In this document: one piece after another, positions 58,754 through 64,000 of the stretch | Numbering within the stretch: the stretch's first letter is position 1 | How the letters are laid out: the number at the start of each line of letters is the position of its first letter | From: Carposina sasakii | Lineage: Eukaryota; Arthropoda; Insecta; Lepidoptera; Carposinidae | Assembly (NCBI GenBank): GCA_014607495.2 | Contig: CP053162.1 | Location: forward strand, 2,302,469-2,366,468 | Reading direction: 5' to 3' | Length of the DNA: 64,000 nt | Notes under the pieces: generated by a model | Databases searched by the model: none | Told to the model about the DNA's origin: nothing | What the model saw: the letters and a program-made list of their open reading frames with translations, nothing else | Translations under genes and position numbers: made by a program

Positions 58754-58820
58754 TATATTTTTATCCCGAATAATTTCGACATTTTGTTTTTTATAGAGTC
58801 CACGCGGACGGAGCCGCTAG

Positions 58821-59958
58821 TAAATAAATAAATAGAGGATGTCTAGTACAAGTTCCAACCGTAGTGGGCCACTATAGCAGGGAACAAAACAAACTTGAGA
58901 TCGATTCGGAGAGGCCTATCAAAGAGTATTAAGTATATGAGACCTATGTCTAGCAAGTGGCCCAGGCTAGTTAAAAACTGTTGTCTACAAAAAAGAACTT
59001 TCCATCGATGCGAATATCTAAACATTCTTAATAGCTGCAAAATATTGCATTGCTAGGAAGTAATTTAACTAAGTTATCTACGTGAAAAGAAACGGTATTT
59101 GTATAGATGCCGACTGTTTGAAGATCTATCACCTTAACATGTTCGCCGCTAACTGCATACTGTTCTACATAATTAGCGAATACTGCGGCTCGTTACATAC
59201 TTACAGAGTCACTGTACACTCATGTGCATTAACTACATGGTAAAATAAACTAGGTAGTTTATGTCTTTTAAGGTTGTCGACGACGACGACGCGACGTTTC
59301 GGACATTCGGATACGAAAATAATTATTGAATTTCTATGATGTGAAAATTGTGACAATATGGAATATGCGTCTGACACGAAAACAGTTTTTTTAAATATAT
59401 TTTATTCGAAAGATATTACAAATACAAACCGAATAGTGCAAAAATAACATAAATCGGTTAGTAAACTTTGATATGCCATTCCAAGGGCAAACTTTTTTAC
59501 GTAAAATCTAAAAGTGAAAAATTCATGCATATACCCTATTATGTATCATTATTTTCAGGTGGTATAAATGGTTTGTTAAGTTCTATAATTTCGTTATACT
59601 TACAAATTAGTTGACAACTGAATTTATAGTAAACCTACACTTATTATAATATTGCGAAAGTTTGCAAAAAATCATGTAAAAATTTTTTTTGTCCCCAAAA
59701 TAATTTTCGGCCGAAACATATCGTGTCAATATGTATTCAATAAAATTCAGCTAGTAAACTACATGTATTTTTATACAACGTTAAATAATGTTGTGCCCTA
59801 GTTTGTAGATGCCCTAAAACGATATTTGAAGGTATTTGTTAGGATGTCTGTGGCATCATGACTAATCTAGTCAAATAAGATTCGTTGTTTTGATTATCGG
59901 ATGATGTGAATAGGATCACTGTCTTATGTAGGCACACCTTATAAGGCGGCCTTGTGTG
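58821..59958. other. Intronic, nothing recognised
   Basis: AT-rich; a short (GAC)n at 59278-59293. No repeat family or exon seen. Confidence 0.55.
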
Positions 59959-60125
59959 CAGGGCCGGCCCGCCCATACGGCAAACGGAGCAGTCGCTCCA
60001 GGCGCCAAATCCTAGAGGGCGCCTAAATGGTAAAGATATAGGTATATATTATTAGGAGCAAATAGGAGAGGCGCCACAATTGGATCTCGCTCCATTCTAA
60101 ACTTTACTTCGGGCCGGCGGCGCTG
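59959..60125. mobile_element. hAT-type MITE with 8-bp target duplication
   Basis: 167 bp: CAGGGCCGGCCCGCCC to GGGCCGGCGGCGCTG, imperfectly inverted. CTTGTGTG flanks both sides (59951-59958, 60126-60133). Confidence 0.88.
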
Positions 60126-60189
60126 CTTGTGTGTAATATACTTATTTATTATTAGTGATCGCCTACTTCTCTGTCCATGTTTACTAAAA

Positions 60190-60640
60190 AAAAATCGTCA
60201 TCCGAGTAATTGACCCGGTAGATCAGTGATTAGAGCGGCTGGCACGGTTTGCTGTGGTCGTGGGTTCGATTCCCACTCGGGTGAAGAATTTTTTCCATTT
60301 TATTTATTAATAATTTTATAATATATAACATGTTGACTAAGATAAATTTATAAAAACACTTCTCCATTAATATAATCCGTTAGGATATGGTTGATCGTTT
60401 CATCTTTAAACATTGTGCTGAGAGATTCAGCTTTGTTTGCCGAGATTTGGCTAGTTTATAGCTATCGGGATGAAAAATAACATTGCCAATATGTAATTTA
60501 GACAAGAGATGGTAAAATTCGTCACCCGAGTAATTGACCCGGTAGCTCAGTGGTTAGAGCGGCTGGTACGGTTTGCAGTGGTCGTGGGTTCGATTCCCAC
60601 TCGGGTGAAGAATTTTTTCCATTTTCTTTATTAATAATTT
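60190..60640 (+). mobile_element. Family F tandem dimer of tRNA-like units (plus)
   Basis: tRNA-like stretches at about 60211-60284 and 60533-60608 are linked by about 245 bp. Each has TAGCTCAGTGG or TAGATCAGTGA (A box), GGTTCGATTCC (B box) and an ACCCG/CGGGT acceptor pairing. The tail AAGAATTTTTTCCATTTT follows both. The anticodon arms do not form five pairs. Confidence 0.87.
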
Positions 60641-61498
60641 TATACAAAACAATCATCTTTATTACCTTTCTCCATACTTATTTATTGTAATTTTCTCTTT
60701 ATCATGAGCATATCACAATATTACTAACTATCTAACTTAACTAAGTACCTGAACTGCATATCTCCGGTACATTATTACTGCTTCCTGCTTCGGTTCAAGA
60801 AAGAAAGTCTCAGTGGACTACAGAATGTAACCTAGGTATATATACCAAATTTTATTGAAATCGCTTTAGTCGTTTTTACGAGAAAGAGTAACAAACATCT
60901 ATCCATCCATACTTACAAACTTATAAGGTAATTTCAAAATGAGATCTCGAGATATTTTTTGCATATTTCAGATTAAATGTTCCATTTATATTATACAAAT
61001 TTTTAATTTAAAATAAAAAAATCCGAGATTCTTTATGATCTCTGTATTGAAATTAGCCATTAGTTGGGATTAAATATATCCTCTCAATCAGTTGTTTATC
61101 TCTTTAAGAGTAACTTACATCGCCAATGAACAAACTTCATCATGCTATAAATCATTTTCTATCCATCTACAAATATCTAGGTATTACGCACCTACCTAGG
61201 TATATTTTGGCATCCATAACGCAAACACGTATAATCTAGGTCTAGATTGCACAATTGCTACCTAGGCTAGAATATCGCTGATTTGGTACTCATATGCCCT
61301 AGTTAGGTTTGTGAATCAATACTAACAGTGTGTATTACAATATGCCTGTGGTTTTCCACTCTACTTTAGGGTTATACATATAGCAACAGTAGTTCAAGAT
61401 ATAATGGTTATCACAAAATATTAAAAACAGCCGTAGATAGATAGCAATTAAATTCTTTATTGTACTCATTGTGTATTCGACAAAGCTAGTGAAATCTG
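60641..61498. other. Intronic; Helitron-like scrap
   Basis: 60833-60925 matches the (ATCC)-bearing variant of family H (AAATCGCTTTAGTCGTTTTTACG). The rest is unrecognised. Confidence 0.5.
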
Positions 61499-61736
61499 AG
61501 GGGTAAGCACAAACCTAAGGGTAAGCACGAACCTCTCGATAGTCCGTAACGCTAGCGTCAAACTGTCAAATCACATATATTTTGCTAGCGAGTCGCTAGC
61601 GTTACGCCGCGTAAGAAGGTTCGTGCTTACCCCACATGTCGATAGTCCGTAACGCTATCGTCCAACTGTCAAATCACATAGATTTTGCTAGCGAGTCGCT
61701 AGCGTTACGCCGCGTAAAAAGGTTCGTGCTTACCCC
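61499..61736. repeat. Tandemly duplicated MITE with GGGTAAGCACGAACCT ends
   Basis: The unit CGATAGTCCGTAACGCTAKCG ... AAGGTTCGTGCTTACCCC occurs at 61537-61639 and 61640-61735 (period 103). GGGTAAGCACGAACCT at 61519 and AGGTTCGTGCTTACCCC at the right edge are inverted ends. Each unit contains the palindrome GCTAGCGAGTCGCTAGC. Confidence 0.85.
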
Positions 61737-62174
61737 ACTGAAATCTTACATGTAGGTACCATAAATTATGTTATTCGGTCGATTTCAAAAAGAAAGCTTT
61801 GATTTATTTAATGTTAGATCTTAATGTAATATAATTTGCATTAAGGTTTTAAGTTGCATATCTTCGATAAGTTACCTTCGATAAAAAAGGTACCTACATA
61901 AGTAGGTAAGCGCCATTTTAACTTTCTTTGTAGATAGGTGAGAAGATTACTTTCTTCTGAAAGGTTTAGTTTTTAATATGCTCAAGACTTTCAATAGTGG
62001 AAGAAGAGAAAGACCTTTTCCCATCACTTCCATTTACGTGAATAAAAATTAATACGTAGTAAAAATAAATAAATATAATGTCTTCGACCGAATTCCGGTC
62101 AAGACAGCCAATCTCGGTCTTAAATATTAAAAATAAGAATATACAATGCTTACACTAGTTCTCTTTTCTTTCAG
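61737..62174. other. End of intron 1, nothing recognised
   Basis: A plausible polypyrimidine tract (TTCTCTTTTCTTTCAG) lies immediately before exon 2. Confidence 0.6.
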
Positions 62175-62329
62175 TTGCAGCAATATGCATCTGTCTGGAG
62201 CTGGGTGCACTGCCGAGCCGTCGCAGCGGCTTCATCTGCCGGGACCCCAGCCTCTCCTACTCGTATCGAGGGGACTCTTTCTCCATTGGCATTGTCGCCG
62301 CCATGACTGTTGTTGTGCCTTTTTTTGTT
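62175..62329 (+). CDS. Phospholipid phosphatase, coding exon 2
   Basis: The exon is bounded by a CTTTCTTTCAG acceptor and a GTAAGT donor and encodes residues 21-72. It completes TM1 (VAAICICLELGALP). It then carries the loop GFICRDPSLSYSYRGDS (residues 39-55), which matches the conserved GFxCxDxSxxYxY stretch of lipid phosphate phosphatases, and begins TM2 (SIGIVAAMTVVVPFFV). The entry codon is split after its first base and the exit is phase 0. A second AG six bases downstream (after 62180) would also keep the frame, dropping residues V21-A22, so alternative acceptor use is possible. A 16.8 kb intron separates it from exon 1. Confidence 0.92.
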
Positions 62330-62428
62330 GTAAGTATCGCTGAAGATGACTGAAGATGTTGTGATAGACGTGGCTGTAGAATTTATCGCGATCCTGCAGT
62401 TCTGGTAATACAGCCATGCCTGTCTATA

Positions 62429-62793
62429 CAGGGTGTTTTCTTTGTTGCCACCCTTAACGAAGGGTACGTACTCTATACATCAAATAAAGTAAGTATATGC
62501 CAATAAAAATGCAGGGAAACAATGTATATATTTTTTAATATATAGGTAAATTTAATTACTTGATCGGGCGAAATTTTTTGTGTCAAGTGCTTATGCTAGA
62601 TATTAGTTATTTCTTGTGAAAAAATCTTGCTACGCGCGTCTATGTGCATTTATGCAGAAATACGCAGTCTATTTACTCAACTTTGGACTATAATATCTTG
62701 GGAACCGGTATATCCCAGGTATGCTTCTGTGGATAACAATGATCGTGATGATGAGAAGATTCCGTAGTTTTCGGGAACGTTGAAAAAACTCTG
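62429..62793 (-). mobile_element. Family B element (copy 7) in intron 2
   Basis: Reversed B copy, CAGGGTGTTTTCTTTG ... CGGGAACGTTGA ... CTG, occupying most of the 504-bp intron. A family G tail scrap (62378-62427) precedes it. Confidence 0.88.
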
Positions 62794-62833
62794 TATGTGT
62801 AATTTGTTGGAATAAATAAATATGCTCTTTCAG

Positions 62834-63054
62834 ATGTGGGCAGTAGAGACAATTCTCCATCGAGATGACGAGTACACCCTGAAGAAGAGCAAACTGTGCG
62901 TCAGTGCCAAGTCGGCAGGGATCCTCTACAGAGACTATATCTACGGTGCGATAGTCAACCTTACCATTTTGGAGGTTGTCAAGTGTGTTGTCGGGTCTCC
63001 CAGACCAACTTTCTTCAGCTTGTGCGCGCCTGATAAAGGGTATACTTGTAATGG
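62834..63054 (+). CDS. Phospholipid phosphatase, coding exon 3 (motif C1)
   Basis: The exon lies between a TCTTTCAG acceptor and a GTAAGT donor and encodes residues 73-145 plus two bases of a split glycine codon. It holds a hydrophobic segment (about 106-126, YIYGAIVNLTILEVVKCVVG) running into PAP2 catalytic motif C1. C1 is KCVVGSPRP (K122 to P130), matching KX6RP, whose Lys and Arg bind the substrate phosphate in this superfamily. After it comes a cysteine-containing loop (FFSLCAPDKGYTCNG) before motif C2. The 504-bp intron upstream is mostly a reversed family B transposon. Confidence 0.93.
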
Positions 63055-63569
63055 GTAAGTTTTTTTGTTCTAAATAATTCAATTTATTAAGTACTAGCGT
63101 GGTGAATATGGGTAAAAACTCTCCTATGGCAGAAGCCTTGTTGTGTGCCCTGGGCTAGGCCTACGTCCAACAGTAGACTGATGTTGATGAGTACTAGCTA
63201 TGGCTTCGACCGCGTGGACTACAGAATTTAGCCTGTGTCCTTCTCCATACTCCCAACTATATCTATGCAAAATTTCATGAAGCTTCGTTGAGTAAATAAA
63301 ACTTGACGACGTTGAGAAACATAAGAAAGGATTTCCCGAAATTTCAACGGGTTCGGGCAAAAATACCTAGAAAATAGATCATCAGGATGGTTAGCCAATG
63401 TAACATGGACATCGATGCTCTTTTATCTGGACTATGTGCTTCAATAGCGGTTAGATTGCAGAATAAAGCTGGATCCTCAGATATTTTAGAAGGAGCCCAA
63501 ATTTGAACAATCACCTTGGGGGATAATGGGCGTAACTATATGTATGTATGTATGTTGTACCGTTTCTAG
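63055..63569 (+). other. Intron 3 with repeat fragments
   Basis: 63098-63193 is a decayed family E 3' end. 63193-63300 is a family H-like piece (ACTAGCTATGGCTTCGACCG). The intron ends GTACCGTTTCTAG. Confidence 0.7.
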
Positions 63570-63693
63570 GTCAGAGTACGTGGAGAGCTACACGTGCACG
63601 TCCAGCTACTCCAGCTACCTCCAGATCGACGCCAGCCGGAGCTTCCCGTCGGCGCACACGTCGCTGGCTATTCACTGCGGGCTCTTTGTGGCC
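63570..63693 (+). CDS. Phospholipid phosphatase, coding exon 4 (motif C2)
   Basis: The acceptor is CCGTTTCTAG and the donor GTAAGT; the exon completes Gly146 and encodes residues 147-187. The peptide SYSSYLQIDASRSFPSAHTS carries motif C2 at 172-175 as PSAH; many family members have PSGH, and the His acts in the phosphohydrolase mechanism. The next hydrophobic stretch (SLAIHCGLFVA) begins TM4. Motif C3 (SRxxxxxHxxxD) and TM5-6, expected in a protein of roughly 280-300 residues, are absent because the window ends 307 bases later inside the next intron. The upstream 515-bp intron contains family E and Helitron fragments. Confidence 0.93.
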
Positions 63694-64000
63694 GTAAGTG
63701 TGCATTTATGAGCAATAAGATGTATGAGTATACATAAATATATATTGCCTTGCTATAATCACACTTCTGATTAGTTCTGATGTTAACGTGAAGCTGTCAT
63801 CCCACTTCTGATGTTCACGTGAAAACTAGACCCTTTAACATTTGAAAATCTTATTGTCTTTGTTAAGAAGTCTCCAGACATAGCGGGAAATAAAAATACT
63901 GTATTAATAGGTAAATAAATAATAACTAATTAATAATCGGATAGTAAGTAATGCAAAGAAAATACAAAAATCAATAATTTCACCAACGAACGTCAGTCAC
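63694..64000 (+). other. Start of intron 4, window ends
   Basis: Begins GTAAGTGTGC after exon 4. ACTTCTGATGTTCACGTGAA and a similar phrase about 40 bases earlier form a small direct repeat. No further exon before the window ends. Confidence 0.7.

Larger units (their letters stand above)
57810..58820 (+). mobile_element. Family H Helitron-like element carrying B and J insertions
   Basis: The H left end (A|TCTACATA) is split at TA by a B copy (57818-58175) and continues TAATAAAAATGTAACGG. It is split again by a J copy (58419-58753) and ends GGAGCCGCTAG|T. Both guests are TA-flanked. Confidence 0.82.
45352..62174 (+). other. Intron 1 of the phosphatase gene (16.8 kb, repeat-rich)
   Basis: It starts GTAAGC and ends TTTCAG. 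It contains copies of families M, J, E, H, D, A, B, F and G, two hAT-like or tandem MITEs, and stretches with nothing recognisable. No convincing internal exon was seen: the ORFs in it are short, lack family motifs, or overlap repeats. Long first introns in insect genes often carry regulatory elements, but none can be pinned down by eye here. Confidence 0.85.

Noticed and set aside
60533..60608. tRNA gene with A and B boxes
   Set aside because: The acceptor stem is nearly complete, but the anticodon arm does not pair, the base before the expected anticodon is not T, and the unit has repeat-family flanks shared with other copies.

Overview
This 64 kb window is almost certainly a piece of a lepidopteran (moth or butterfly) nuclear genome. 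The evidence is AT-rich sequence with very little coding, insect-type GT/AG introns, and a dense load of interspersed repeats of types I know from Lepidoptera: RTE-type LINE ends, Helitron ends of the form TC...CTAG, short tailed retroposons, and TA-flanked mariner-like miniature elements. Nothing prokaryotic is present: no operons, CRISPR arrays or ribosome binding sites. No intact tRNA or rRNA gene was found.

Only one host gene can be supported, a plus-strand phospholipid/lipid phosphate phosphatase (PAP2 superfamily, wunen/PLPP-like). Four coding exons lie at 45255-45351, 62175-62329, 62834-63054 and 63570-63693. They join in frame through consensus splice sites to give 187 residues with motif C1 (KX6RP) and motif C2 (here PSAH). 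The last third, including motif C3, lies beyond the window. Intron 1 is 16.8 kb and full of transposon copies; introns 2 and 3 are about 0.5 kb, and each contains a repeat fragment.

The other intact protein is a transposase (minus strand, ORF 30477-31589, preferred start 31544). It sits in a complete 2.7 kb mariner/Tc1-superfamily element (29762-32465) with inverted terminal repeats of about 620 bp and TA flanks. The acidic-residue spacing is DD41D and the N-terminus resembles the DUF4817 helix-turn-helix.

The rest is layered transposon sequence, which I grouped by eye into working families. (A) 260-bp foldback MITEs starting CAGGGTGTAAC. (B) About 375-bp TA-flanked elements starting CAGGGTGATTTTTGG. 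(D) and (G) retroposons with (TATG)n tails. (E) A roughly 260-bp SINE-like family whose 3' end matches the end of an RTE LINE. (F) A tRNA-like unit of about 335 bp, twice present as a tandem dimer. (H) Helitron-like elements. (I) Short MITEs bounded by CTAGCATGACC. (J) A 477-bp TA-flanked element with 28-bp TIRs. (M) A 'GGGTTCCGTACC' repeat. There are also two hAT-type MITEs with 8-bp duplications, one Harbinger-type MITE with a TTA duplication, and several palindromes. Many copies are nested, so their relative ages can be read directly. Family letters are my own labels; class assignments come from ends, duplications and known family hallmarks, not from a database search.
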